Source: Armigeres subalbatus (lineage: Eukaryota; Arthropoda; Insecta; Diptera; Culicidae). From it: a stretch of DNA of 64,000 nt. The notes under the pieces are model-generated. The model was not told the origin of the DNA, searched no databases, and worked only from the letters and a program-made list of their open reading frames with translations. Positions 45,289 to 56,580 of this stretch are shown here, piece by piece. Each line of letters opens with the position of its first letter. Within the stretch, counting starts at the first letter, position 1. Position numbers and translations under genes: made by a program. The stretch spans positions 186,001 through 250,000 of the forward strand of contig NW_026943205.1 in assembly GCF_024139115.2 (NCBI RefSeq), written 5' to 3'.

Positions 45289-47140
45289 CAGTGGCGCCGG
45301 GAGTGGGTGGGACAGGTAGGACATGTCCTACGCATGAATTTTTCTGAGTGGGACAGTCGAAGCATTGTCCTACCCATGATTATGGTAAGAACATATGAAG
45401 TCATTCGATGGTAAAAATTTGTGTGTTAGCAGAAGGTTATTTTAAAGGTAATCAGAGTCCAAACAATAATCGAAGATGCTTTTGGGATCCTAACGCAATA
45501 GACTGATTGTTCTTTAGGACCTCAGGCACTTTATAATCCCTAAATCGCAAAAAGATGTCTAAACTTTACTTCTTAGACTCTAAACGTTTTACAGAGGTAA
45601 AATAGAAGTTGTTAAAATCTGAAAGTTTTCTTCAAACCTTAATAGGTCTATTGAAATTTGAAAAACCAGAAACATACCGAAGTCCACTCTAAATCTGATA
45701 CACAACGGATTCTGAGCTCCCAAAACAGATTTTTTGGCAATTATGCGATTTTTTGATAGTTAGATTTGTATAGCTAGATCCATAACATTTTCTATAATAG
45801 GAAATCTTAGCAGTTAGCAATAATTGATTAAAATCATTGAGTATTTTTTTTTTAATTTTCTGTGACCCCTGACCAGTACTGGAAAAGGTCGTGATCGTCA
45901 TAAGACAGAGAAAAAAGTGCCTTTTTCTATTTCAAGCGACCAAATGAAAGAATCGTGGGTACTTTGATCAATTTCGCATGAAAGGCAGCCATGAAAGAAT
46001 GTAGTGCTTTATTTTAAAATTAATATTTCTAAATTATTTCAATAGTTACATGCGAAGAATAGTGACTAGTCGATTAATTAATCATGTTCCTTTAATTTAC
46101 CGAGTTGAAAATGGTAATAAACACAAAAATAAAGCAGATATTGCACACTTTCATGCCCTGTCACGGGACAAAGATTTTTTGAGATTTTTGTAGCATGCCA
46201 TTCATCCTTCGCGTTTCTATAGATATTGAAAGATATGTAAACATCGCGTGACATCTCTCATTGAAAATGATAAATTCCAGTACTGCCCCTGACTTCTTTT
46301 TGAAGCTTGTAGAGATATTCGATAATCGATAATGGAAAAGCAGTATTTGTCCTAAAATCGAGGAAATTTTCTCAAATTAAATGAATATTCTGGTTGTAAG
46401 AACTTTTTAATTCCTGATTATTTTTAAAATTGATTATATTGCAAACATAACTTTCCCATAACGAAATGGATTTCATATCAACATGGAACAGTTATGTTTT
46501 CAATGGTAGTATAGTTAGAATGTGCATCGATTTCTCATCAGAATTGTTGCCTAATTCGGAGACAAGCTCAGTGGTCTAGTAGCCAACGTTTCTGCCTATA
46601 AGCAGAAGGTCATGGATTCGATCGCAGACGTGTCCTTTTCCTATTCTGTATGTCTTAGTTCTTTTTGTGTTTCAGGTTCTACCAAAACTATTCCTACCGT
46701 TTATACCACACTAACAGTTGCATAACCTCTCGTGGCACCGATGAGAGGACGTAGCTATCATATCATTAATCATTCTTTTCCCTCCACCATTCACAAGAAC
46801 GTGACCAGGACAGATCTCGGCTGTTGAAGAGTGCCTTGTCTCCATCTAAGAGAAAGTGATTATTCTAAAATCATTATTTGTGTTAATGGATGGAAATGAT
46901 GCTTCTTCCATACAATAGTAACCCAAGTAACCTTTTTAATTAATTAATTATCTTCAAACCCATAATTTTCTCCTCATGACCTGCATAAAACCAGCATAAA
47001 ACTAAAATGTTACTGGAGTAGGCTTGTAACACCTGCGAATTTATACGAATCGCTTAATGCTAACGCTAATACCAGACTGTGGCCCAAATCGGCGTTTTCC
47101 ATTTGTCCTACCCACGACTCGGAATGTGGACGCGCCTTTG
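45289..47140. mobile_element. hAT-like non-autonomous element (1852 bp) with 8-bp duplication
   Basis: CTGACAAC is repeated exactly at 45281-45288 and 47141-47148. Ends are CAGTGGCGCCGGGAGTGGGT on the left and, read from the right, CAAAGGCGCGTCC ... GTGGGTAGGACAAATGG. The shared GGCGCG/GTGGG/AGGACA words indicate imperfect inverted ends. The interior is AT-rich with no transposase. A SINE-like insertion lies at 46567-46920. The 8-bp duplication and CA-type ends fit hAT. Confidence 0.82.
46567..46920 (+). mobile_element. tRNA-derived SINE-like sequence
   Basis: The head GCTCAGTGGTCTAGTAGCC is A-box-like. TTCTGC-CTATAA-GCAGAA resembles an anticodon arm, and GGTCATGGATTCGATCGC a T arm with B box. 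A ~280-bp unrelated body follows. The tail and target duplication are not clear, so the right end is approximate. Confidence 0.6.
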
Positions 47141-47148
47141 CTGACAAC

Positions 47149-49912
47149 ACAGCTTCTCAAAATCACATAAAATATTACCCGATTGCATGTAAGCTGCTCT
47201 CAGCTTGAATTTGTTGCTGCAGCTCTGGTGATAACATCATTTCAAATGCTCCTAGTAATACAAGAACGCCAGGAAATCATAAAGGCCCATCTCTCCCTTT
47301 TTGTTCAGCTCCAGTTGTAAATTCAATCTACTCCTTTTCCCAGCTCGATTTCCATGAATGGCGGAATAAATCTTTGCTATCTTCCGAAAGTAAAATGTGT
47401 TACAGACAAAACAAAAACCGCTCCGATGGCTTTACAAGAAGTTCTTGGCCCGCAACTGGATACGAACAGATTATTTGCTTTACATAATAATATGATTTTT
47501 CCATCTTCCCGTTCCCCCGAACCACACAGTCTACCCAGACCCGGCGAGGCTTCGCAAACATATCGCTTTCCTTAGTTTGAGCCCAATCCGTTTGCTCACT
47601 GAGGACGGGGCGAACCCGGTTACTGGGTACCGCACAGTTCGGGGAATCTGAGCCTGCGAACAGCCATCTAAAGTCGTCTTCCGGGAACGCTTGAGTTTCC
47701 AGTCTCGACTCAATTTTTCGTTCGAACCAAATAAGCGAAGCACTTCTAGCGCAAACTTTTCCTGGGCGGAAGATGCTCCCGGGTGGCGTACGGAGCCAAC
47801 TCCAGGGCTTAGCCGGCCGAAAACTTGGGCTCCGTGTAGCTCCACTTATATTTCTCTGTGTTTCCCATTGCTCGGCTCGATTCAACTCGGGATGAATGGT
47901 GTGTATGGGCTCGAAAGTATACGTGCGCATCCCGCGCCCGAACAAAAACTTTTGTAAACAGACTTAAAGAAGCGAAATTTTATTGTTTGTTGCCTGTCTT
48001 GAATAAATATGATTTCGTTTCTTTTTCTGGGTCCCACTTTCGCTCCGGTGCAATAGTTTTCATCATTTCCGATTTGGAAGCTTTCCCGCCGACGTCGGCT
48101 GATTTTGTTGGTGAATTTTCCTGGCTGGTGATGGTGATTGTATGAATGCACGTGCCTTTCTGTATTTCGGGTTTGGTTGATCTTTCAGCACAGCAGTCAG
48201 CGTTTCTCAATGGCAATCATTCAGATCTAAGAATTCGATGGTCATTAAGGCTTTCAAATACTTGCTGTGCAACGTAAAAATTTAGTCAGTTTGTAACAGT
48301 CGTGTTGAGTTAGGTTTTTTTTATTAAACAGCCAAATTCTTCGAACCGAACGAATAATCATCGTTCGTTTTCAATCGTTTTATTTATGTAGCTTAAAAAG
48401 AAGAGAATATTTCGGTCATTATTCTGTACTCTAGAATTCCAGTAAATATTATACTAGAGAACCTCTAGAAGCGAAGGCAATGAAAAAGAACCGAGTCTGA
48501 ATTATATTCATGGAAAATCTTTCCGTTTGCCTTCGCCATCTCTCGGCGGATCAGCAGCAAAGCAATTCGTGAAAATTGCAAAGTGCCGGAGACTCAGACG
48601 CTGCAAGCCCTAGCCTAGGACTCTCAATTGTTATCCGACATTCACTCCAGTGGTTCTTGGTGTGCTTGAAGGTGTTCCTGCTGATCCCAATTCCCATCAG
48701 TTACAGCGCCAAAACAACAAACGGTGGCAAAATTGAGTTGAGCTGGTTGTTCGCTGGTAGACGGTGCAAAATGGCACTATTGAGAATTGTCCTCCGAAAT
48801 ACGGTCACATTGTGGGGATTCAAAATTGATGAATGCAGGAATGTTCGCCGATCTTGAAAAAAAAAACTTTATTTCATCACTTTTGGGGCTGAATCCAGAT
48901 GGCTTTATTACGCATTGACCAAGTTGCTTTATTACGCATTTCACACCCACTATTTGCACCATCGCTTCCGGAACGGTTTGCTTCCGCAAAATATGATAGG
49001 ATTACCGATCAAATTTAAATGTAAATGCTTATCAAGATAAACAAGTATTACGATTACGTTTATTTCGTGTTTTCCTTCCGCACTAGCACCAAGGTGCCAA
49101 CACCGCGCCGGCTGGTTCACGTCGAGACTAGAGTCACGTGGCACATCGACCGCGGCATTTGAGGTTATTTATTCGATCCTTTGGCCCGCGGAACTCCTTC
49201 CGCCTGCCCCGCAGCAAGCAGCATTCGGGCCACGGCTTTAAACGAAAAAGTGCTCCCAAGGGGAATTTCATCTTTTCCCAACTCTTGACCGATTTTTAGG
49301 AGAAATTTTCGCTTGGCGGAGCTTGGCGAAAAGCAAGTCACGAATGGTAAGATTGATGAAAATGAGAAAACTTTTCGTTCATTTTCACCCACGTGGGATG
49401 AGGTGGTTTTGTATCGTTTTTGCTGTGTTCTTTTTTTCCCCACTGACTGAAGGCCACCTTGTCGATGGAGACGGGATGTGCGTGGCGCATAGGTGATGAC
49501 ATATGTAATTGGTGCGGCTTCGGTGTCACGTGACTTGGTTGGATGATTGTCGCCTCGTTATGTCACTGCGGTCGACGACAAGGTTGCGGTTAGAACGAAA
49601 AGGCTCAACGAACGATTAGGCAAGCTATGTGGCGTGAATTTAGTTTGCAGATGGAGATTCATTTGATGGATATTGCAGCGGACCAGACCGTAAATGGGCT
49701 TTGATTACGATCTTACAAATGGTAGTTTTCTTTTTTGGTAGATAACCTGAATACATACGAATATAAATATATTTTTCGGTCTGGCTGAAGAGGGTGAGGA
49801 GAGTTTGCATAGGTTTACGCTTTGTTTGATAAAAAAATATTTGACAGAATCTAACAATTTCGCGGTTCACATACAGTTTCTGGTAGGTTGGTATACAGAA
49901 CTTTTAGAAAAT
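47149..49912. other. Apparently unique DNA, no gene supported
   Basis: 47350-48100 is distinctly less AT-rich. An ORF of 181 codons on the minus strand (47400-47945) overlaps ORFs in other frames and has no recognisable domain. 48500-49640 is likewise unique. It may be host intronic or flanking DNA. Confidence 0.35.
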
Positions 49913-50227
49913 CTAACAGTCGCTGGTTGGGTATAGTAACACTATAGGTCTCCGCGCCTTCGACCTTTTTTTTAAGCAAACATACAACTGATAAAAATGA
50001 AGAATTATCTTTCCAGCTTTCACAATAACCGAGGCGCCATCCGATGTAACTGCGGCACCGACATTGTATTCAATGTCAAAACTAATTATCAGTTGTTCCA
50101 CGGATTGCTTTATCCTGTCCGCCGGACACGATCCGTAAATTCGAAGTTGTCGCACCTCGCTATTCAGGACGTTCTTCCTAAGTTCTCGTGTCCCTAAGTT
50201 CTCGTCTAATACAGAGCAGAAGATCAT
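49913..50227 (-). pseudogene. hAT-family transposase fragment
   Basis: The minus-strand frame reads ENLGTRELR, YGSCPADRIKQSVEQLIISF, then EYNVGAAVTSDGASVIVKAG. The TDGASVMxK block holds one of the catalytic aspartates of hAT transposases, and a preceding (I/R)xGSxPAE-type segment is usual. The expected YAHGLHLAV continuation is lost. It is only about 100 codons, without a start or end of its own. Confidence 0.6.
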
Positions 50228-50478
50228 GTCGGAATCAAATTTTCAGATAATGATGACGACTATTGTTCCAATGACATCAATGGCAATGAAAAAATTAGAT
50301 GATGAAGTCAATTCGTTCTCATTCGGTAATATCTGAACTTATATTATATTGATTTTGTTAACCAATTATTAAATTTAATTCACGAAGACCGATTTTGGAG
50401 AAACTCTCATGTTTTAGAGAAAGGAACAACTTCAATTCGTTCAGGATGTTCTGAAAACTAGAAAAAAGAAAAACTAAA

Positions 50479-50700
50479 CACACTTAAAATTTTCCACCGA
50501 TCTCGGCTATGCAAATCTCGGTTAAAGTTCGTTAGCTGAAATATCGGCTGAATAGATGTATGTTCACGGCGGCTCATATGAGTGCCGCAGTAACCAAATT
50601 GCTTTTTCAGCTGAGATATCAGCAGAAAGTCACGAACCAAGCGTTCGGCTGTTCGGATCTTGGCAAAATAATTAAAAAGTTTCGAGCTGAACTAAGTGTG
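50479..50700. mobile_element. MITE, CACACTTA family, copy 3
   Basis: It begins CACACTTA and ends TAAGTGTG like the copies at 1416 and 12080. Internal ATCTCGGCTATGCAAATC and GCTGTTCGGATCTTGG are diverged mirror segments. The flank is TA on the right only. Confidence 0.65.
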
Positions 50701-50818
50701 TAACAATTATCGGTTAGGTGTAGCCAGCGTGTGTTCTCTGATTCTGATTCTGAAATAACTGCACTAAGAATAAGTCTTCATTGTCGGATTCAAGCATCAA
50801 CGCCTTGACATTTCTTAA

Positions 50819-51039
50819 GGTCACTCCTGACAGAATCCAAGTTTCAGAGTGCTCGCGTTTTCGGGAGCACACCACTCGATACGGAGGCGGCGGACAACTG
50901 TGATTTTTGTTGATGCAACTTTGCTGCGTCGCAGCATGCGTGAAAAAATAAAAATGATAGTTGTGCGTTGCTTCCGTATCGAGTGGTGTACCCCCGAAAA
51001 TGCAAGCACTTTGAAACTGGGATTCTGTCAGGAGTGACC
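50819..51039. mobile_element. TTAA-flanked palindromic MITE (221 bp)
   Basis: TTAA at 50815-50818 and 51040-51043 borders GGTCACTCCTGACAGAATCC and its inverted copy GGATTCTGTCAGGAGTGACC. The arms are about 105 bp with high identity. TTAA duplication fits piggyBac-type mobilisation. It is inserted in the 3' coding end of the minus-strand BEL element. Confidence 0.88.
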
Positions 51040-51043
51040 TTAA

Positions 51044-51770
51044 ATCGTCACCGACACCAGACCTCAACACGTCCAGCAGAGCCAACCTCGTAGCAGGTCT
51101 CTTCATAGTACCACCTGATGCCTGCACCTCTGCATGTCGTGTTACGCCATCCTTTCAAGAAAACACTTGGATAACTCGTCCACGTATCCATCGGTTCCTC
51201 ACGTTTTCGTCTACAACAAGCACGAGATCTCCTACTTTGATCGGCTGTACATCTCGAAACCATTTTGTACGCCGAATGATTGTAGGTAGATATTCCACTA
51301 CCCAACGACGCCAGAAGTTGTCTAGCGTATGCTTGATCATGTTCCAACTACTTCTCAACGCCGTCGCCACATCCGTTGGAAACTTCTCTGGTGCTTTAAC
51401 GCCATTCGAACTCAGCAACAAAAAGTGATTGGGCGTCAATGATTCTTGATCTGCAGTTTCCAAAGGGATGAATGTTAACGGCCTGGAGTTGATCATGCTT
51501 TCTGCCTGCGCCAATACTGTTGCGAACGACTCATCGTCCAGTTTCCTCACTTCTAAAACGCATCCTAGTGCAGACTTCACGGCACGAACCATTTTTTTCG
51601 AACAACCTCCCATATATGGGGGGCTGCAGGAGGATTGAACCGCCACTGAGTTCGATCATTTGTAAAGGTACTGCCCAGCTCAGAGTGGATTGATTTCGTC
51701 TCGCAGCTCCCGACTTGCTCCTACAAAATTTGTCCAATTATCAAAGTAAATTATCTGAGGTCCCCTCTTC
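51044..51770 (-). pseudogene. BEL/Pao integrase core and C-terminal domain
   Basis: The minus strand reads YFDNWTNFVGASRELR (the family has SDNGTNF, where D is catalytic), then PPYMGGCSKKMVRAVKSALG (the family has GGCWERMVRxVK, where E is catalytic; here K). NSRPLTFIPLETADQESLTP, HFLLLSSNG and a DUF5641-type tail (VGDLVLVVDENVRNRWIRGR, then TMKRPATRLALLDV) follow. The second acid and the tryptophan are lost, so the integrase would be inactive. A MITE interrupts the extreme C-terminus. Confidence 0.85.
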
Positions 51771-52641
51771 AAGCAATGAACCATCTGATCACCTTCTTAC
51801 ACGCATCGGTAGATAAATTGGCAACCCTCCGTTTCATCGCGTTTCGACCGATTTTCACCGGATACGGTACGTACGGCTCCAATCTTTCCGCGGGTAGCTG
51901 CCCCATTTTCGGAGCAACTGGAGTGGATTTGTACACGCGGCACCACGTGCAGTGTTTTCTTGCCAGGCGAACTTCCACTCGCAGCCTTGCTATGTAAAAC
52001 TTTTGTCGCATTTCGTTCACAATGATTTCTTCATTTGCATGACCGTACTGTAGGGATGGAGAGGGGTATGAGCTCGTTGCTATAGTTGGTTTTCGTCGTT
52101 GTTTGGAGGATAGTTGTGTCGTGTCCTTAGGAGGCGGCTGCATCCGAATCAGCCGTCTCCAGCTGCTGCTCGATCTGGAGCAGCTCCGAAGCACTACTGC
52201 TTCCCGCGAAATATATCACAAACTGAATGCTCACTTCGTTCAACTGTCACCTCTCGCATCGTCTCGCGTCTAGTACTAATGACTATATGCCCTCTTATTC
52301 AGTCAATATATTTACTGATACCCCTCTCAATCCCTACACGTACTACCGATGGTAAAAATCTAAGAGCAGCTCCGTGATCCGATGATTTCTAGGCATAACT
52401 TCGCACATCTAGGGAACTTCGCACATCAGCACCCGCAGCTCTACTATCTACCCGTAACACTCCGCTTTCGTCCGCAACTGCTTCACCAGGCAGCTAGACG
52501 CTACTATTTTCTTTGGTTTACAACTTCGCTCTGAATTCTGATTCAGGATCGCTACTTCCTCCGGAAACGCTTCAGACTGCGCAGTCAACCATAATAGCGT
52601 CCGTTCAGCCTTCTGGATTTCCGCACCACTACTTTCTGCGG
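51771..52641 (-). pseudogene. BEL/Pao linker and integrase zinc-binding domain
   Basis: 52642-52448 encodes the linker (KAERTLLWLTAQSEAFPEEV, then ILNQNSERSC), typical between RNase H and integrase. 52090-51769 has the HHCC-type zinc-binding region (GHANEEIIVNEMRQKFYIAR, then KHCTWCRVYKSTP and MGQLPAERLEPYVPYP). Frames are broken near 52200 and 52400. Confidence 0.8.
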
Positions 52642-53381
52642 AGGGAGTAATACGAAGGGCAGGGATTGACACGAGTGGTACGATTTTCACGAAGTCCGTC
52701 CAGTTATTTGGTTTCGCCGACGACATTGATATCGTGGCACGTAACTTTGAGAGGATGGAGGAAGCCTACATCAGACTGAAAAGCGAAGCTAAACGGATTG
52801 GACTTGTCATCAACACGTCGAAGACGAAGTACATGATAGGAAGAGGCTCAAGATAGGTCAATGTGAGCCACCCACCACGAGTTTCTATCGGTGGTGACGA
52901 AATCGAGGTGGTTGAAGAATTTGTGTACTTGGGCTCACTGGTGACTGCCGAAAATGACACCAGCAGATAAATTCGGAGACGCATAGTGGCTGGAAATCGT
53001 GCGTACTTTGGACTCCGCAAGACGCTCCGATCGAATAGGGTTCGCCGCCATACCAAACTGACTATCTACAAAACGCTTATAAGACCAGTAGTTCTCTACG
53101 GACACGAGACCTGGACGATGCTCGTGGAGGACCAACGCGCACTGGGAGTTTTCGAAAGGAAAGTGTTGCGTACCATCTATGGTGGGGTGCAGATGGCGGA
53201 CGGTACGTGGAGGAGGCGAGGTGCACAGCGGGCAAGGTGGATCGATCAGGTGGAGGACGACTTGCGGACCCTCCGCAGACTGCGTGGTTGGCGAAGTGCA
53301 GCCATGGACCGAGCTGAATGGAGAAGTCTTTTATGTGCAGCACAGGCCACTCCGGCCTTAGTCTGATGATAAATAAATAAA
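52642..53381 (+). mobile_element. RTE-clade LINE, 5'-truncated copy C with target duplication
   Basis: The plus strand encodes the RT from FGFADDIDIVARNFERM through NTSKTKYMIGRGSR, GGDEIEVVEEFVYLGSLVTA, RPVVLYGHETWTMLVEDQRA and RLRGWRSAAMDRAEWR to a stop near 53366. It then ends in an (AAATA)n-type tail. TACTTTCTGCGG flanks it at 52630-52641 and 53382-53393. It is 740 bp, 5'-truncated as LINE insertions often are, and interrupts the minus-strand BEL element. Two in-frame stops are present. It belongs to a related but different RTE subfamily from copy B. Confidence 0.92.
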
Positions 53382-53393
53382 TACTTTCTGCGG

Positions 53394-53735
53394 TACGCAG
53401 ACGATCAACGAAGTGGTAAACGTTTGCCACTTCGTAACATGCCCGTAACATCCTCTAGAACCGTGATAGTCTTGCTGCCTTCACCACTGCATTGGTTGCT
53501 TGATCAAATGACTGCAAATGACTCCCGCTATTCCAAAACGCTTTCATCCGTATTGTCATCCGGAACCATTTGCCAATCTTCACCACGACGACTGTAGAGA
53601 AATTCAGGTCCCTGAAACCATCGACTATTAACATAACAGGTGGGACCCCACTTGGTGGCTTCGTCAGCTACGTTGATGTTCGTTGATGTTCTTTCGTTGA
53701 TCTCCAACCTTATTCGAATCTATTAAAGGTAGAGA
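53394..53735 (-). pseudogene. BEL/Pao RNase H C-terminal segment
   Basis: The minus strand reads NINVADEATKWGP, then SRWFQGPEFLYSRRGEDWQM. This matches the conserved BEL/Pao stretch (NPADxATR/TKW ... SRWFxGPxFL) that precedes the linker at 52641. It continues the element across RTE copy C. It stops abruptly near 53735, where plus-strand Gag begins. Confidence 0.8.
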
Positions 53736-53774
53736 AAGTTTCGAAAACTGAAGCCAGAGCAAGAATCAGTCGCA

Positions 53775-54829
53775 TTGGTGCGCACTGTTACAAGCAATGG
53801 AGTGTCGAAACTGTTGAGCTCTGAAAGCAGCATGCAACAAACGGAAGCGGAACACCGGCTCGTCCAGGAGCTTGTGGCGAAGAACAAGTTGGGTGTCAAC
53901 ACAAGACGACAACGTGAAGTTTATTTGGTGCACCAGATTAAAAGTTTGGACATGCAGCACGCCCACGAGCTGGAGCTAGTTCGGGAATCGAAAACAGGTT
54001 TGAGAGCTTAATTGTAGCAACAAGAGTGTGAACGAGTAAAACTGCAGGCGCAGATTGTATCCCTGGAACAACTACTCAAGGAAAGAGAAGGAGCAGCGGC
54101 GTGATTTGGAAGCAGATTTTCGTGAACAATTCAGGCGACGGTACAAAACAGAACTTGAGAATGAAATTCAATGTCTGCGAGGGATGAAAGAGCAGTTAAA
54201 AACCCAGCTAGAGGCAACTCGTCTGCGGAATGAAGCAGTGTCTAATTATTAGGGACGAAGAAGTGCAACTAATAATCAACCGTAATGAAAACCGGCCAGC
54301 AGATAGTAAGTGCTCTCCTCCGTTACCCCCTCCGCCGGCATCTTGGTTGGAACCCTCCTCCATTTCCCTCTTCTATAGATCCTTATTTTGTGGAAGGTCA
54401 GCGATAATGTGTTGCTCCATTTGGAGTAGCAGCAGGAGGAACAACACATCTGCCTATTCCGCATCCCCCAGTTCGAATGCATCTCCTTACATGACAAGAA
54501 CCTATCCGCAATTGGGTTTCCAGGCTCCAGCACTCGTGCAGATGAGTGGGCCGACACAGCAACAGATAGCTGCTAGACAAGTAGTTACTAGAGAATTTCC
54601 GTCTTTCTGCGGGGATCCGATCGATTGGCCCTTATTTATGAGTAGTTATCAGCATTCGACGGCAACTTGCGGGTACACCGATTCGGAAAATCTTCTATGT
54701 CTGCAGCGAAGTCTCAAAGGCAGCGCGAAGGATTTCCTCAGCAGCTTCTTACTCCACCCGTCTACCCTACGCAAGTCCCTACACCCTATCTGCCATCCGG
54801 AGCAGATACAACATGATTACGAAGGTTAA
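53775..54829 (+). pseudogene. BEL/Pao Gag
   Basis: The N-terminal part (53775-54240) is charged and glutamine/glutamate-rich, likely coiled coil (ESSMQQTEAEHRLVQELVAK). After a stop at 54009 and a frame change near 54230, a proline-rich linker leads to the Gag core: REFPSFCGDPIDWPLFMSSY, TCGYTDSENLLCLQRSLKGS and AKDFLSSFLLHP (DUF1759 type). It lies in opposite orientation to the Pol pieces immediately to its left. Confidence 0.82.
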
Positions 54830-54867
54830 GGCCACCCCTCCTCCGAAGCCTGATCGATTGGAGACTC

Positions 54868-55585
54868 TTGTTTAGGGACGTTCCGATACTTCCGATATAT
54901 CGGAATATCGATATTTTTGTTTCGATATCCGATATTTTGGTATCGATATTTTGCTTTCAATATATCGGTCATATCGATATTTTTGCTTTCGATATCGATA
55001 TATTGAATCAGAACAAACACAAAAATAAGAGTTGCAATGTATTTTGTAAAAGAAGATTCTTCAAAATTATGAAGGCTATGATGATTTTTCCCGGTAGCGC
55101 GGATGGTGTAAGGTGTGCGCAGCCATCACAAATAGTTTTGGCAACTCGACACTTTGCATGAACCGCCGTTGCGCAACATCTGTCGTGTCGCTGGTCCTTG
55201 AATCCTTATGTGAATTCAATTAAATATTTGACGTGATCCTATGATAAAATAGATAAATTATCTTTAGAAATTAAGAACCGATTTGTGAAAATGAGAATTT
55301 AGAAACTTCCGTGGAAATTCTGAGGGAAGAATTTCCTGTTGTTAAGAATCAGAATAACGCTAGGAGAAATACAGAAAAATTGTCAAGGAATTTTAGCAAA
55401 TTTGTCGAAACTTCAGTTGATTTTTTCGAGCCAATGGAAAATAGCGAGTATCATGCCGAAAACGCTGCCGTTACCGGTTAAAGGCCGCTCAACATTTGGC
55501 GAATTACCCAATTAGAAAAAAAAAAAGTAATCTCCAATCATTATGTTAAAGGGGTAATACGATAATACGATAGTAATTGGATAAT
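54868..55585. mobile_element. Insertion between Gag and protease; CGATAT-rich end
   Basis: 54868-55010 is built of TCCGATATATCGGAATATCG and TATCGATATTTTTGCTTTCG-like repeats, which resemble the AT-rich ends of some insect hAT elements beginning TAGGGA(C/T)GTTCCGATA. The remaining 570 bp has no motif and I cannot find the matching right end. Confidence 0.35.
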
Positions 55586-55835
55586 TTCTTCTTCTTCTTC
55601 AATGGCTCTACATTCCAACTGGAACTTGGCCGGCTTTTCAACTTAGTATTCTATTAGCATTTCCTGAGTTATTTAATTGAAAGCTTTTCTATGCCAGCCA
55701 TTACATGAGTATGTAGCTTATGTGGCAGGTATAATAGATAAACAATGCCCAGGGAGTCGAGAAAGTTTTCAACCCGAAAACCTCCTAGACCGGACCGAGA
55801 ATCGAACTCGAACAGCGACTACATGGCTAAGATTT
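55586..55835 (-). mobile_element. tRNA-derived SINE, family S1, copy 2 (head truncated)
   Basis: Same body as 6190-6468: plus strand (TTC)n from 55586, AATGGCTCTACATTCCAACT, GCCCAGGGAGTCGAGA and TAGACCGGACCGAGAATCGA. It ends shortly beyond the B box, so most of the tRNA-like head is missing. Confidence 0.75.
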
Positions 55836-55889
55836 CTTCAGCAGCAAGTGGCATAATGCAGCTTACAAGCATACCAGCATACCACAGAT

Positions 55890-56580
55890 AGCCGTGAAAG
55901 AAAAGAGAAGCCGACAGAAAGAGAGGTCATTTGTGAACACGCACTTGACGGACAAGCCGAAAACGAACCATCGTGATGATGCAGAGAAATCCGAAGTACA
56001 GGGTGGAAAATTGAAGGAATTGGATACTAGAGCGAACAACACAAAATTGTGCGCTGTTTGTAACGTCGACAGTAATCGAATCGAGAACTAGACTGGACTG
56101 TTCAAAGGATTGGATTTGGATGGCAAATGGAAAGTGGTTTCTGTTCAATGTCAGTTGTCATCGTCTACACTCTTCCGCATTCTTCCGGTTATTTTGTACG
56201 GGACAAAGGGACAGATGAACACTTACGCATTCCTCGACGACGGATGTTCGGTTACACTGATCGAACGGTCGATTACCCAAGCTCTTGGTGCCAGCGGACA
56301 AGTAGAGACTTTGCACATTGAATGAACCGGGGGTATCAACAAGAAGATCGCTGGAACAGAAGTCGTTACGAAGGCGGTATTCGAGGTCAGTGGAAACAAA
56401 CGGTACACATTATCCGAGGTGTATACCGTCTATAACCTTGGTCTACCGCAACAGACGACTGACTATGAAGAACTTGCCACACGTTTCTCGCACCTGAGCA
56501 AACTTCCGGTGAAGAGTTTTAAGTCTGCAGTAACAGGAATCCTGATCGGACATAGCAATAGCCATTTACTAGCTTTACAT
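55890..56580 (+). pseudogene. BEL/Pao zinc-knuckle remnant and aspartic protease
   Basis: LCAVCNVDSN near 56050 is a partial zinc knuckle. 56158-56325 reads LFRILPVILYGTKGQMNTYA, then FLDDGCSVTLIERSITQALG, the BEL/Pao protease block (ALLDDGSSxTLI), with cysteine where serine/threonine is usual. The frame continues past a stop at 56322 with KKIAGTEVVTKAVFEVSGNK. Stops are scattered. Confidence 0.8.

Noticed and set aside
47400..47945. 181-codon minus-strand ORF in unique DNA
   Set aside because: Other frames over the same bases are also open (47531-47845, 47691-47957), as expected in GC-richer DNA. No domain or splice partner is seen, so a host gene is not supported.
53077..53451. 124-codon minus-strand ORF
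   Set aside because: Antisense to the RTE copy C reverse transcriptase on the plus strand.
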